Assembly (NCBI RefSeq): GCF_018326005.1
Contig: NZ_AP021903.1
Span: forward strand, 6,259,501-6,323,500
Source of the DNA: Pseudomonas sp. Seg1
Lineage (GTDB): Bacteria > Pseudomonadota > Gammaproteobacteria > Pseudomonadales > Pseudomonadaceae
Length of the DNA stretch: 64,000 nt
Reading direction: 5' to 3'
The notes beneath the pieces were generated by a model. The model ran no database searches. It had not been told where the DNA came from and was given only the letters and a program-made list of their open reading frames with translations. The translations under genes and the position numbers were made by a program. Positions 17,190 through 26,986 of the stretch are shown in pieces (position 1 is the stretch's first letter; each line of letters begins with the position of its first letter).

Positions 17190-17368
17190 GATCCCACCCC
17201 TTCCTTAGTGATTCGCCTTTCCCGGCAACAGCACAAAGGTTACGGAGCAATGGCTTTGAACTGAATGGCGCAGCTTCTCCTTTGGACGCAGGACATTTCC
17301 TAAACCCCGTCCCTAAAAAAGGTAAATAACCGCGCAAAAGGGTCACCGGTAACTTTTCTGACGGACTG

Positions 17369-18001
17369 TTAGCCGCGACCGGGATCAGCAATATCGCCCG
17401 GCAGCAAATGTTCCTGAATCTTCTGGCTACGCGATTCAACAAGTTGCCCCTTGTCGTCGAAGCGCAAAACGATGAGCCAGTCGTAGACATCCACCGGCCA
17501 TTTCGGTTGACCGATCAATGCCGGGCCGTCGCCACCAAAAGCCGAGATCAACTTGTTGATATGCCCGTGGTGCCAGGCAATCAGCACGGTTTTCGCCTGA
17601 TTACTCTTGCGCAGCAAACTGACCAGTTTGTCGACATCGTTATTGGCATAAGGCTGTTCGATGGGCAGTTGCAGGTGCAGGGACAGCGGGATCAGCGTCT
17701 GACGCGGGCGCATACTTTCCGCGCTGTCGGCGGTAGCGATCAGGCGCTGAGGTATCAGCGTCTGGCCGTCCAGCATCAGCGCACTGAAATAGTCGGCATA
17801 GGCCACAGCCCGTTGCTCTCCTCGGGCATTGAGCTGCCTGCCGACCTCAGGTTTTTCCGCATGACGCACGATCAGCACCGTGACATTGCGCAAACCCGGT
17901 GCCGCAGAATCCTGGGCGTAACTCAGTGCCAGAACGGACACAGTGATTACGGCCGCCGCCAGCAATCCGGGCAGCAACATACGAACCTTCAGAGCCATCA
18001 T
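17369..18001 (-). CDS. Histidine phosphatase superfamily protein
   Basis: A 210-residue exported or anchored protein with an N-terminal hydrophobic segment (LLPGLLAAAVITVSVLALSY) and the branch-2-like phosphatase motif VLIVRHAEKPEVG (about residues 42-54). The second catalytic His is in LIAWHHGHINKL. RHAEKP replaces the RHG of classical members, as in many periplasmic relatives. The substrate is unknown. The start is either of two adjacent ATG codons (18001 or 17998). It is divergent from glpT; the 222-base gap holds the glpT control region. Confidence 0.78.
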   Translation of the reverse strand: MMALKVRMLLPGLLAAAVITVSVLALSYAQDSAAPGLRNVTVLIVRHAEKPEVGRQLNARGEQRAVAYADYFSALMLDGQTLIPQRLIATADSAESMRPRQTLIPLSLHLQLPIEQPYANNDVDKLVSLLRKSNQAKTVLIAWHHGHINKLISAFGGDGPALIGQPKWPVDVYDWLIVLRFDDKGQLVESRSQKIQEHLLPGDIADPGRG

Positions 18002-18158
18002 TTATCTCGGTTGAATCAGTCGGAGTGACTGATCAGGAGTCTATGACAGCCATCGTCGACCGCTACAAAAACGCCCTGTTCTTACAGCTGAGCGACAGGT
18101 TCGTAAAGGAACACGCGAATTCGACTATTTCCGCTGTTTGGTCGATGCGAACCGGTGC

Positions 18159-18178
18159 TATTTTCGGTAACGAAACTG
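18159..18178 (+). promoter_or_regulatory. Candidate GlpR operator upstream of glpT
   Basis: TATTTTCGGTAACGAAACTG has symmetric TTTCG and CGAAA half-sites around GTAA, close to the known GlpR pattern with TTCG and CGAA half-sites. It ends 46 bases before the glpT start, a fitting place for a repressor of glycerol-3-phosphate uptake. Confidence 0.5.
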
Positions 18179-18223
18179 TAACATTCGCATCCGCAGTCAA
18201 AACAAGAAATTTGGAGCTCTTGA

Positions 18224-19573
18224 ATGTTTGCTTTCTTTCGTCCTGCCGCACATCAGGCTCCATTGCCTGAAGAAAAAATAGACAGCACTTACCGACGCCT
18301 GCGCTGGCAGATCTTCGCCGGTATCTTCTTTGGCTACGCGGGTTATTACCTGCTGCGCAAAAACTTCTCCCTGGCCATGCCGTACCTGATCGAAGAAGGC
18401 TACAGCCGCGGTGATCTGGGTCTGGCGATGTCGGCGATCGCGATCGCTTACGGCTTGTCGAAATTCCTCATGGGCCTGGTGTCCGACCGCTCCAACCCGC
18501 GTTACTTCCTGCCGTTCGGCCTGCTGGTCTCGGCCGGGGTGATGTTCATTTTCGGTTTCGCACCATGGGCAACGTCCAGCGTGACCATGATGTTCATTCT
18601 GTTGTTCATTAACGGCTGGGCCCAAGGCATGGGTTGGCCGCCAAGTGGCCGGACCATGGTGCACTGGTGGTCGCAGAAGGAACGTGGCGGCGTAGTGTCG
18701 GTGTGGAACGTGGCGCATAACGTCGGCGGTGGCCTGATCGGCCCGCTGTTCCTGATCGGCATGGGCCTGTTCAACGACTGGCACGCAGCGTTCTACGTAC
18801 CAGCCGCTGTGGCGCTGGGCGTGGCGGTGTTTGCCTTCATCACCATGCGCGACACCCCGCAATCGGTGGGCCTGCCGCCGATCGAGAAGTACAAGAACGA
18901 CTACCCGGAAGGTTACGACGCCAGCCACGAAGACGAATTCAGCGCCAAGGAAATCTTCGTCAAGTACGTGCTGCGCAACAAAATGCTCTGGTACATCGCC
19001 ATGGCCAACGTCTTCGTCTACCTGCTGCGCTATGGCGTGCTGGACTGGGCGCCGACCTACCTCAAGGAAGCCAAGGGTTTCACCGTGGATAAAACCTCGT
19101 GGGCCTATTTCTTCTACGAGTGGGCGGGCATTCCGGGCACGCTGCTGTGCGGCTGGATGTCGGACAAGATCTTCCGTGGCAACCGTGGCCTGACCGGCAT
19201 GGTGTTCATGGCACTGGTGACCGTGGCGACCCTGGTTTACTGGTTGAACCCGGCCGGCAACCCGACCGTCGACATGATCGCGCTGTTCTCCATCGGCTTC
19301 CTGATCTACGGCCCGGTAATGCTGATCGGCCTGCAGGCGCTGGAACTGGCACCGAAGAAAGCCGCCGGCACTGCTGCCGGTTTCACCGGTCTGTTCGGTT
19401 ATCTGGGCGGTTCGGTCGCGGCCAGTGCGGCGATGGGCTACACCGTGGACCACTTCGGCTGGGACGGTGGTTTCGTCTTGCTGGTCGGCGCTTGCCTGCT
19501 GTCGATGGCCTTCCTGGCCCCGACCCTGTGGCACAAGCAAGTCGCCAGTCAGAGCCGCGAAGCCATCGCCTGA
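18224..19573 (+). CDS. glpT: sn-Glycerol-3-phosphate:phosphate antiporter GlpT
   Basis: The 449-residue inner-membrane MFS transporter of the organophosphate:phosphate antiporter family imports glycerol-3-phosphate (and fosfomycin in known GlpT proteins) in exchange for phosphate. Twelve membrane segments are apparent. Family motifs are [20 protein letters not shown] near the N terminus, [15 protein letters not shown], and [24 protein letters not shown] lies before the ATG. Its last 25 bases overlap the convergent chaC gene. UhpT is the alternative relative, but the length and genus gene order favour GlpT. Confidence 0.9.
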   Translation: MFAFFRPAAHQAPLPEEKIDSTYRRLRWQIFAGIFFGYAGYYLLRKNFSLAMPYLIEEGYSRGDLGLAMSAIAIAYGLSKFLMGLVSDRSNPRYFLPFGLLVSAGVMFIFGFAPWATSSVTMMFILLFINGWAQGMGWPPSGRTMVHWWSQKERGGVVSVWNVAHNVGGGLIGPLFLIGMGLFNDWHAAFYVPAAVALGVAVFAFITMRDTPQSVGLPPIEKYKNDYPEGYDASHEDEFSAKEIFVKYVLRNKMLWYIAMANVFVYLLRYGVLDWAPTYLKEAKGFTVDKTSWAYFFYEWAGIPGTLLCGWMSDKIFRGNRGLTGMVFMALVTVATLVYWLNPAGNPTVDMIALFSIGFLIYGPVMLIGLQALELAPKKAAGTAAGFTGLFGYLGGSVAASAAMGYTVDHFGWDGGFVLLVGACLLSMAFLAPTLWHKQVASQSREAIA

Positions 19574-20217
19574 TCGGCTGTTGATTTGCAGCGCTTGAGT
19601 CGCGCCTCCAGATTTCGGTCTGGCATGGCGTGGCTGCGCAGGGCGTGTGCGGTCTGCTCGACATAATCGCGAGTGGTGCCGTAACGCCCGCAGGCGCTTT
19701 CGAACACCTGGCTCAGCACATGATCCGGCAGGTTGCCGGCATAGCTGGGCAGGTGTCGCTCCAGAACAAACCCCAACGCCTGTACCTGAGTGCCATCTTC
19801 GAGCCGGCAATTGAGCCAGTGTGGCCGATAGGACGGCACCGGCATCTCGCGTTTCCACAGCGCATACAGCGCAGCGTCGAGGTTGTCTTCCGGCAGCCGA
19901 TAGGCGAAGCCGCTGCACGAACCGCCGCGATCCAGACCAAACACCAGGCCGGGCATTTCCGGCGTGCCGCGATGCTCGTGCGACCACAGGTACAAGCCGC
20001 GATGGTAGCCATGCACGCGACCGCGCACCCGTTCGACTGCCGAACATTCCGGCCGCCAGATCAGCGAACCATAGGCGAACAGCCACACCGGCCCGCCCTT
20101 GTGGCGTGCCATGGTCGATTGCATGGAAGCGAGAAGTTGTTCGTGCGTCAGCTGCGGCCCAAGATCGAGCCGTGGAGGGTAAGCAAGATTCAAGAATCCG
20201 TTTTCAATGGCGCTCAT
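19549..20217 (-). CDS. ChaC-like gamma-glutamylcyclotransferase
   Basis: The 222-residue cytosolic protein has the cyclotransferase substrate motif [13 protein letters not shown] (about residues 44-56) and [15 protein letters not shown] after it. The catalytic Glu is expected in ALWKREM. ChaC enzymes release 5-oxoproline from glutathione, so the role is glutathione turnover. The N-terminal 40 residues are an extension typical of the bacterial group. The gene faces glpT and overlaps its 3' end. Confidence 0.87.
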   Translation of the reverse strand: MSAIENGFLNLAYPPRLDLGPQLTHEQLLASMQSTMARHKGGPVWLFAYGSLIWRPECSAVERVRGRVHGYHRGLYLWSHEHRGTPEMPGLVFGLDRGGSCSGFAYRLPEDNLDAALYALWKREMPVPSYRPHWLNCRLEDGTQVQALGFVLERHLPSYAGNLPDHVLSQVFESACGRYGTTRDYVEQTAHALRSHAMPDRNLEARLKRCKSTADQAMASRL

Positions 20218-20413
20218 GGCGAATAGCGTTCAGCTCCCCGCGGGTGAAGAATTACTTAATAGAACGCACCGCTGTAACAATAAGGCACATATGTTTTAAG
20301 GCAATTTAAGTGCCATGGCACAGTTCTTAATTAATTGCCCTATTGATATATAACCTAGCGGTATTTACCCAATTAGATAAATACCGATCAGCTATATAGA
20401 GGGTTATAAAGAC
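20218..20413. other. AT-rich spacer with inverted repeats
   Basis: This gap is far more AT-rich than its surroundings. CGGTATTTA (20359-20367) pairs perfectly with TAAATACCG (20378-20386), and GGCAATTTAA near 20300 is partly mirrored by TTAATTAATTGCC near 20335. It is downstream of the leftward ubiD operon and upstream of chaC, so it may combine a terminator and the chaC promoter. No gene is seen. Confidence 0.5.
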
Positions 20414-21382
20414 TCAGGAGCGCGGAGCGTAAGCGAACACATCGGCACGCATTTGATGAGCGTCCATGCCAGCTTCAACAAGTGCATCCAGCGTGCCGTA
20501 GACCATGGCCGGTGAGCCGCTGGCGTAGACGTGCAACGGTTTCAGATCCGGGAAGTCTTCGCACACCGCTTCGTGCAACATCCCGCAGCGCCCTTCCCAA
20601 CCGCATTGGTCGCTGACGACTTTGTGCAGAAACAGATTGGGCAGTTTCAACCATTCGTCCCAGTGTTCGATGTCATAGAAATCTTCCGGACGACGCACGC
20701 CCCAGTACAGATGCACCGGGTGTTTGAAGCCGTTGGCGCGGCAATGCTCGATCAGGCTGTGGATCTGGCCCATGCCAGTACCTGCGGCGATCAGCACCAG
20801 CGGTCCGTCAGGCAATTCGGCAAGATGGGTGTCACCGAACGGCAGTTCGACGCGCACCATCGCGTTGCGTTGCAGCTGTTCGATCAGACTCAACGCACTG
20901 GCTTCGCGCGCCAGCACGTGGATTTCCAGATCGCGCCCGCCGTGGGGTGCCGAGGCCATGGAGAACGCCGACTTCTCGCCGTTCTCGCGTTCGATCATCA
21001 GATACTGCCCGGCGTGATAACGCGGTGGCTTGCCGGCCGGTGCACGCAGACGCACACGCCAGGTGTCGCCGCCGACGTCCCGGCATTCAATGACCTGACA
21101 CGACAGGCTGCGCACCGGCAGTTCTCCCAGCGCGAGCACGCCATCCCACAGCAGGATGCAGTCTTCCAGCGGCTCGGCTATGCAAGTGTAGAACTCGCCG
21201 TGGTCATGCACCTTGCCGGCCTGCTCGACACGGCCTTCGACCAGCAGCGCCGCACACACGTGACAATTGCCGTTGCGGCAGCTTTGCGGGCATTCGTAGC
21301 CCAGGCGCCGCGCACCATCGAGAATCCGCTCGCCGGGCCGTATCTCAAGCACCGCTCCGGAGGGCTGCAGGGTTACACGCAT
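20414..21382 (-). CDS. Ferredoxin-fused NAD(P)H flavin reductase (AscD-like)
   Basis: The 322-residue protein has an N-terminal plant-type 2Fe-2S domain (Cys ligands in YECPQSCRNGNCHVCAALL and a fourth in FYTCIAEPL, about residues 35-82), then an FAD domain (AGQYLMIERENGEKSAFSMA) and an NAD(P)H domain (LVLIAAGTGMGQIHSLIEH). It is annotated in relatives as CDP-6-deoxy-delta-3,4-glucoseen reductase. ATG 21382 shares one base with the ubiD stop, so translation is coupled. In E. coli the flavin reductase fre also follows ubiD. A link through reduced FMN for the UbiX/UbiD cofactor is an inference. Confidence 0.85.
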   Translation of the reverse strand: MRVTLQPSGAVLEIRPGERILDGARRLGYECPQSCRNGNCHVCAALLVEGRVEQAGKVHDHGEFYTCIAEPLEDCILLWDGVLALGELPVRSLSCQVIECRDVGGDTWRVRLRAPAGKPPRYHAGQYLMIERENGEKSAFSMASAPHGGRDLEIHVLAREASALSLIEQLQRNAMVRVELPFGDTHLAELPDGPLVLIAAGTGMGQIHSLIEHCRANGFKHPVHLYWGVRRPEDFYDIEHWDEWLKLPNLFLHKVVSDQCGWEGRCGMLHEAVCEDFPDLKPLHVYASGSPAMVYGTLDALVEAGMDAHQMRADVFAYAPRS

Positions 21383-22848
21383 CAATCTATTCCTAACTGA
21401 TTCCAGATGGCATCGATCCGTTGGGTGACGGCGTCGTCCTTGACGATCACACGGCCCCACTCGCGAGTGGTTTCGCCCGGCCACTTGTGGGTGGCATCCA
21501 GGCCCATTTTCGAACCCAGGCCGGAGACCGGCGAGGCGAAGTCGAGATAGTCGATCGGCGTGTTATCGATCATCACCGTGTCACGCTTGGGGTCCATGCG
21601 CGTGGTGATGGCCCAGATCACGTCGTTCCAGTCCCGGGCGTTGATATCGTCGTCACAGACGATAACGAACTTGGTGTACATGAACTGTCGCAAAAACGAC
21701 CAGACACCGAGCATCACGCGCTTGGCATGCCCCGGATACGACTTCTTCATGGTCACGATGGCCATGCGGTACGAGCAGCCTTCCGGCGGCAGGTAGAAGT
21801 CGGTGATCTCCGGGAACTGCTTCTGCAGGATCGGCACGAACACTTCATTGAGTGCTACACCGAGGATCGCCGGCTCATCCGGCGGACGGCCAGTGTAAGT
21901 GCTGTGGTAGATCGGTTTGATGCGGTGGGTGATGCGCTCGACGGTGAACACCGGGAAGCTGTCGACTTCGTTGTAGTAACCGGTGTGGTCGCCGTACGGG
22001 CCTTCGTCGGCCATTTCGCCCGGGTGGATCACGCCTTCAAGGATGATCTCGGCGGTGGCCGGCACTTGCAGGTCGTTGCCACGGCACTTCACCAGTTCGG
22101 TGCGGTTACCGCGCAGCAGGCCGGCGAAAGCGTATTCGGACAGGCTGTCCGGCACCGGGGTCACGGCGCCAAGGATGGTTGCCGGATCGGCGCCAAGGGC
22201 CACAGACACCGGGAACGGCTGGCCCGGATGTTTCTCGCACCATTCGCGATAGTCCAGCGCGCCGCCACGGTGGCTGAGCCAGCGCATGATGACTTTGTTG
22301 CGGCCGATCACTTGCTGACGGTAGATACCGAGATTCTGCCGGTCCTTGTTCGGGCCTTTGGTGACGGTCAGGCCCCAGGTGATCAGCGGACCGACGTCGC
22401 CGGGCCAGCAGGTCTGTACCGGCAACATCGCCAGGTCGACGTCGTCGCCTTCGATGACCACTTCCTGGCACACCGCGTCTTTGACGACTTTCGGCGCCAT
22501 CGAGATGATCTTGCGGAAGATCGGCAGTTTCGACCAGGCGTCTTTCAAGCCCTTCGGCGGCTCCGGCTCCTTGAGGAACGCCAGCAACTTGCCTATTTCG
22601 CGCAGCTCGCTGAGCGATTCGGCGCCCATGCCCATCGCCACCCGCTCGGGCGTGCCGAACAGGTTGCCGAGCACCGGAATGTCGTAGCCGGTCGGTTTTT
22701 CGAACAGCAGCGCCGGGCCTTTGGCCCGCAGCGTGCGATCGCACACCTCGGTCATTTCCAGCACCGGCGAGACGGGAATCTGGATGCGTTTCAACTCTCC
22801 GCGCTGCTCAAGCTGCTGCACGAAATCCCGAAGATCCTTGAATTTCAT
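21382..22848 (-). CDS. ubiD: 4-Hydroxy-3-polyprenylbenzoate decarboxylase UbiD
   Basis: The 488-residue enzyme decarboxylates 4-hydroxy-3-polyprenylbenzoate in ubiquinone synthesis, using prenylated FMN made by UbiX. Family hallmarks are [20 protein letters not shown] at the start, the internal [19 protein letters not shown], and [13 protein letters not shown] with the catalytic Glu-Arg-Glu region nearby. I chose ATG 22848 because the protein then begins MKFKDL as in relatives and follows a GAGGGTG; the frame extends six codons upstream only through a TTG. Confidence 0.95.
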   Translation of the reverse strand: MKFKDLRDFVQQLEQRGELKRIQIPVSPVLEMTEVCDRTLRAKGPALLFEKPTGYDIPVLGNLFGTPERVAMGMGAESLSELREIGKLLAFLKEPEPPKGLKDAWSKLPIFRKIISMAPKVVKDAVCQEVVIEGDDVDLAMLPVQTCWPGDVGPLITWGLTVTKGPNKDRQNLGIYRQQVIGRNKVIMRWLSHRGGALDYREWCEKHPGQPFPVSVALGADPATILGAVTPVPDSLSEYAFAGLLRGNRTELVKCRGNDLQVPATAEIILEGVIHPGEMADEGPYGDHTGYYNEVDSFPVFTVERITHRIKPIYHSTYTGRPPDEPAILGVALNEVFVPILQKQFPEITDFYLPPEGCSYRMAIVTMKKSYPGHAKRVMLGVWSFLRQFMYTKFVIVCDDDINARDWNDVIWAITTRMDPKRDTVMIDNTPIDYLDFASPVSGLGSKMGLDATHKWPGETTREWGRVIVKDDAVTQRIDAIWNQLGID

Positions 22849-22928
22849 TGACGATGGCACCCTCAAAATAGGCGTACATCCTACCTGCTCTGACGGGCAA
22901 ACAGCAGCCCGTCAGCGCCCGGCATCGT

Positions 22929-24890
22929 TCAATTGTGGCTCGTGCCCAGCAGGATCGGCGCAAACAACGGGCTCAGTCTGGCACTACCGACGTCCGAAAG
23001 ATGATCCGCATCCTTGTACTGCGAGTGGCCGTCGACATCGATGGCGCAGAGCCCGTCCTTGCACATCAGCGGTGTCGGGTCGATGACATGCACGCCGGAA
23101 TCGGCGGCGCTCATCGAAGCGAACAGGTCAGTGAAAAACTGCTGACGTGCCAGATGTTCACTGAGCGGACGACCAAGCCCTTCTGCCGAACGGCCGATCC
23201 GGGCCAGGCTGGTCAGGCGGTCGATGTAACTCTTGTGCTGCAGTGGCACTTCCTTGAACAGCCAGACTTGCACGCCGGACTCGCGCAACTCGGCCACACG
23301 CGCTTTGATAGCGGCAGCCATTCGTTGCTCTGCCTGGCGCGGGTTGTCTTTGCGATCAAGCAGGAACTGTCGATCCCCGTCGCCGTCTTCGCGGCCATAA
23401 ACGTACAGACTCCAGTTTGCTGCCAGTACCACGTCCTTGATCCCCAGACTGATGACGCGTTCCATGTTGCGCTGGTTGAAGTCTTTGCACTGCGGGCGCA
23501 ACGCATCATCGATGATCGGCGGGCACCCCGTCAGGCTGTACAGCCACACCGGCTGCACGTTGCGGCCAGTATTGCCCTCGATGGCCGGCAACAATGCGGC
23601 GGCGTGACTGTCGCCCCAGAACATTTTTGTCGCCGTAATACTTTGGTCACCGCCCACCAGGCAGGACTTGGTCAGCGCCTTGTCGGTGCTCAAGTGCATG
23701 CACTTCGACTGCCCGGCGTTCCACTCACGCGATTGTGCATACTCGAGCGCCTTGCCGCTGAGACGTTGCGGAACACCGTCTGCCGAGCGAATCACCGAAC
23801 CGGTAATCGCCAGCACCGTGATCGACACCAAACCACCGACCAACACCGAGTTACGGCTGGCAAACACTCGCTTCTCACGAAACGGCAGTTCGATATACCG
23901 CAGGCTCAGCCACGCCAGGGCCAACGCCAAGGCCATCCAGCCGAGCGCTTCCAGCGGCTGGATGCCGTCGATGGAAATCGCGTTGGCATACACATAAACC
24001 GGCCAGTGCCACAGATAAAGCGAGTAAGAAAGCAAGCCAATCCAGACCAGAACCCGGACACTCAACAGACGACTGGCCCAGGTTGCGCCCTGTGCGCCAG
24101 ACCAGATCAGCGCCGTTGTGCCCAGTACCGGCAGCAAGGCTGCCCAGCCCGGGAACACCGTGGTCTTGTCAAAAGTGAAAACGGCCACCAGCACCGCCGC
24201 CAGCCCGGCCAGGCCAATGGTCTGCCGCAGCCATGGCCGCGCGACGTGTTTCGGTACCGGCAACACCGCCAGCATGGCCCCGCAGAGCAACTCCCAGGCG
24301 CGGGTCGGCAGCGCGAAAAAGGCGAATTCAGGTCTGCGTTCGATGTAGAGGATGTTCAAACCGAACGACACCAGCAGCACCGCGAACAACATCCAGCGCC
24401 AATGCCGGACGTAGCGCATCAGCAACACCATCATCAGCGGGAAGAAAATGTAGTACTGCTCCTCCACCGCCAGCGACCAGGTATGCAGCAACGGCTTGAG
24501 TTCCGAGGCGGGCTGGAAGTAGCCGTCCTCGCGCATGAACAGAATGTTGGAAATGAACAGGGATTGGTAACGAATCGTGCGCCCCAGCTCTGCCAGGTCT
24601 TTGGCCGTCAGCAAAAGCCAGCCTAGTGCCAGCGTCACCACTACAACCACGGTCAATGCCGGCAGGATGCGCCGGGCGCGACGCCCCCAGAAATCGAGGA
24701 AGCTGAAGCGCTGCGCACTGATTTCACGGAACAGGATCGAAGTGATCAGGAATCCGGAGATGACGAAAAACACATCAACGCCGACAAAGCCGCCACTGAA
24801 CGTATTGAATCCGAAATGAAACAGTACGACGGGTAAAACCGCCAGTGCCCGTAATCCGTCGATATCACGGCGATTGCCAAACGTGTGCAT
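22929..24890 (-). CDS. OafA/YrhL-family O-acyltransferase with SGNH domain
   Basis: The 653-residue membrane protein starts at ATG 24890 after an AAGG. Residues 1-350 form the acyltransferase-3 domain with about ten helices (RRDIDGLRALAVLPVVLFHF at the start). The C-terminal 250 residues form a periplasmic SGNH domain with nucleophile Ser in FWGDSHAAALLP and the late Asp/His pair in DADHLSDVGS. Such proteins transfer acetyl groups to O-antigen or other envelope glycans. The acceptor is unknown; no glycan genes are adjacent. Confidence 0.88.
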   Translation of the reverse strand: MHTFGNRRDIDGLRALAVLPVVLFHFGFNTFSGGFVGVDVFFVISGFLITSILFREISAQRFSFLDFWGRRARRILPALTVVVVVTLALGWLLLTAKDLAELGRTIRYQSLFISNILFMREDGYFQPASELKPLLHTWSLAVEEQYYIFFPLMMVLLMRYVRHWRWMLFAVLLVSFGLNILYIERRPEFAFFALPTRAWELLCGAMLAVLPVPKHVARPWLRQTIGLAGLAAVLVAVFTFDKTTVFPGWAALLPVLGTTALIWSGAQGATWASRLLSVRVLVWIGLLSYSLYLWHWPVYVYANAISIDGIQPLEALGWMALALALAWLSLRYIELPFREKRVFASRNSVLVGGLVSITVLAITGSVIRSADGVPQRLSGKALEYAQSREWNAGQSKCMHLSTDKALTKSCLVGGDQSITATKMFWGDSHAAALLPAIEGNTGRNVQPVWLYSLTGCPPIIDDALRPQCKDFNQRNMERVISLGIKDVVLAANWSLYVYGREDGDGDRQFLLDRKDNPRQAEQRMAAAIKARVAELRESGVQVWLFKEVPLQHKSYIDRLTSLARIGRSAEGLGRPLSEHLARQQFFTDLFASMSAADSGVHVIDPTPLMCKDGLCAIDVDGHSQYKDADHLSDVGSARLSPLFAPILLGTSHN

Positions 24891-24982
24891 GAAAAACCTT
24901 ACCTGATCTGGATACAAAATCCCTTGAAGGCGCGAAGTTATCAGCCGCGCAAACTTCAATCCAGATACAAATAATCCGGCAC

Positions 24983-25012
24983 AAAAAAAAGCGCCCTTTC
25001 GGGCGCCTTTTT
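24983..25012 (-). terminator. Bidirectional terminator downstream of rho
   Basis: GCGCCC-TTTC-GGGCGC with an A8 tract on one side and CTTTTT on the other. It ends the rho transcript 17 bases after its stop codon and can also work rightward. Confidence 0.85.
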
Positions 25013-25028
25013 CAAACAGCTTTTCGTA

Positions 25029-26288
25029 TCACTTGCGCTTCATCGACAAGAAGAACTCGTCGTTGGTCTTGGTCGTTTTCAGCTTGTCGACCAGGAACTC
25101 GATGGCGGCAACTTCGTCCATCGGGTGCAGCAGCTTGCGCAGGATCCACATGCGCTGCAGTTCGTCGTCGGCGGTCAGCAACTCTTCGCGGCGGGTGCCG
25201 GAACGGTTGATGTTGATGGCCGGGAAGACGCGCTTTTCCGCAATCTTGCGGTCCAGCGGCAGTTCCATGTTGCCGGTACCCTTGAACTCTTCGTAGATCA
25301 CTTCGTCCATCTTCGAGCCGGTTTCAACCAGCGCGGTGGCGATAATGGTCAGCGAGCCGCCTTCTTCGATGTTTCGCGCAGCACCGAAGAAACGTTTTGG
25401 CTTCTCCAGGGCGTGGGCATCGACACCACCGGTCAGCACTTTGCCGGAGCTCGGGATCACGGTGTTGTAGGCGCGGGCCAGACGGGTGATGGAGTCGAGC
25501 AGGATCACCACGTCCTTCTTGTGTTCAACAAGGCGCTTGGCCTTCTCGATCACCATTTCGGCAACCTGTACGTGACGGGTCGGCGGTTCGTCGAAGGTCG
25601 AGGCAACCACTTCGCCGCGCACGGTGCGCTGCATTTCGGTCACTTCTTCCGGACGTTCGTCGATCAGCAGCACGATCAGATGAACTTCAGGGTTGTTACG
25701 GGCGATGTTCGCTGCGATGTTTTGCAGCATGATCGTTTTACCGGCTTTCGGCGGAGCGACGATCAGACCACGCTGGCCTTTGCCGATCGGGGCGCACAGG
25801 TCGATCACACGACCGGTCAAGTCTTCGGTGGAACCGTTACCGGCTTCCATCTTCATGCGCACGGTCGGGAACAGCGGGGTCAGGTTCTCGAAGAGAATCT
25901 TGTTTTTCGCGTTCTCCGGACGATCGAAGTTGATCGTGTCGACCTTGAGCAGGGCGAAATACCGCTCGCCTTCCTTCGGAGGGCGAATCTTGCCAACGAT
26001 GGTGTCACCGGTGCGCAAGTTGAAACGGCGGATCTGGCTCGGCGAGACGTAGATATCGTCCGGGCCGGCCAGGTAGGAGGCGTCAGCGGAGCGCAGGAAG
26101 CCGAAGCCGTCCTGGAGAATCTCCAGCACGCCATCACCGGAGATTTCCTCGCCGCTTTTGGCGTGCTTTTTCAGCAGGGAGAAAATCACGTCCTGCTTGC
26201 GCGAACGGGCCATATTTTCTATGCCCATCTGTTCGGCCAATTCGAGCAGTTCGGTAATCGGCTTTTGCTTGAGTTCAGTCAGATTCAT
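25029..26288 (-). CDS. rho: Transcription termination factor Rho
   Basis: The 419-residue hexameric RNA helicase has the N-terminal helix bundle ([20 protein letters not shown]), the OSB cold-shock-like RNA-binding domain ([20 protein letters not shown]), and the RecA-type ATPase with Walker [23 protein letters not shown] and [11 protein letters not shown] regions. Length matches E. coli Rho. Between trxA and its start lies a 200-base leader region after the trxA terminator; autoregulation through the leader is usual for rho. Confidence 0.97.
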   Translation of the reverse strand: MNLTELKQKPITELLELAEQMGIENMARSRKQDVIFSLLKKHAKSGEEISGDGVLEILQDGFGFLRSADASYLAGPDDIYVSPSQIRRFNLRTGDTIVGKIRPPKEGERYFALLKVDTINFDRPENAKNKILFENLTPLFPTVRMKMEAGNGSTEDLTGRVIDLCAPIGKGQRGLIVAPPKAGKTIMLQNIAANIARNNPEVHLIVLLIDERPEEVTEMQRTVRGEVVASTFDEPPTRHVQVAEMVIEKAKRLVEHKKDVVILLDSITRLARAYNTVIPSSGKVLTGGVDAHALEKPKRFFGAARNIEEGGSLTIIATALVETGSKMDEVIYEEFKGTGNMELPLDRKIAEKRVFPAININRSGTRREELLTADDELQRMWILRKLLHPMDEVAAIEFLVDKLKTTKTNDEFFLSMKRK

Positions 26289-26485
26289 ATAGGAATGACG
26301 TAATCATTTATGGAGGGGGGAAATTAAGCTTTTGGCTTAATGAGGCCGCGCCGCGGAGAAGGCGACAGGATCGCGAACTTATTCGAAAAGGAGTGCGTCG
26401 GCGACGGCTAGCAGGGGGCAGTGGAGAAACCAGTGCGGGGCCGAATGTACCACCTGAGTTTCGGAGCGTCTAGCCCTGAATACGC
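26289..26485 (-). promoter_or_regulatory. rho promoter and leader region
   Basis: About 200 bases between the trxA terminator and the rho start contain no credible gene. It must carry the rho promoter and 5' leader. I could not fix a promoter with confidence. Confidence 0.4.
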
Positions 26486-26517
26486 AAAAAGCCCCGCTAA
26501 TTGCGGGGCTTTTTTTC
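26486..26517 (-). terminator. Terminator downstream of trxA
   Basis: AAAAAGCCCCGC and GCGGGGCTTTTTTT form a strong hairpin with runs on both sides, between trxA and rho. Readthrough into rho is therefore limited. Confidence 0.88.
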
Positions 26518-26536
26518 AGGCACTTTACAGCGACGC

Positions 26537-26866
26537 TTAGATGTTGGCGTCGAGGAAAGCAGCCAGTTGCGACTTCGACAGGGCGCCGACTTTGGTCGCT
26601 TCAACGTTGCCGTTCTTGAACAGCATCAGAGTAGGGATACCACGCACGCCGTGCTTGGCCGGGGTTTCCTGGTTCTCGTCGATGTTCAGTTTGGCAACGG
26701 TCAGCTTGCCTTTGTAAGTCTCGGCAATCTCGTCCAGAACCGGAGCGATCATTTTGCAAGGGCCACACCATTCAGCCCAGTAGTCGACCAGTACAGCGCC
26801 TTCGGCCTTGAGTACGTCGGCTTCGAAGCTAGCGTCGCTAACGTGTTTGATAAGATCGCTGCTCAT
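26537..26866 (-). CDS. trxA: Thioredoxin 1
   Basis: The 109-residue protein has the thioredoxin fold with active site WCGPC at residues 33-37 (in [18 protein letters not shown]), the cis-proline motif [13 protein letters not shown], and normal length. It is the cytosolic disulfide reductant recycled by thioredoxin reductase. A TATGAT on the minus strand at 26908-26903 is a possible -10. The trxA-rho order is conserved in gamma-proteobacteria. Confidence 0.96.
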   Translation of the reverse strand: MSSDLIKHVSDASFEADVLKAEGAVLVDYWAEWCGPCKMIAPVLDEIAETYKGKLTVAKLNIDENQETPAKHGVRGIPTLMLFKNGNVEATKVGALSKSQLAAFLDANI

Positions 26867-26986
26867 GGAATTCTCCAGGTTGTAAGCAAAAAAACGTGGC
26901 CCATCATATCCGCCCTTCCCCGGTTCAGGAAGCCGCAGATGATTGAGTCTTGCTATGGTGCCCCATGAGTTTGGGTATAGCTCAAG

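Noticed and set aside
18197..20086. 629-residue leftward frame opposite glpT
   Set aside because: It is composed of His/Arg/Gln-rich mirror sequence; glpT is a well-conserved transporter on the plus strand.
23000..24626. 563-residue rightward frame opposite the acyltransferase
   Set aside because: It is an Arg/Gln-rich shadow of the acyltransferase gene, whose motifs are unmistakable.
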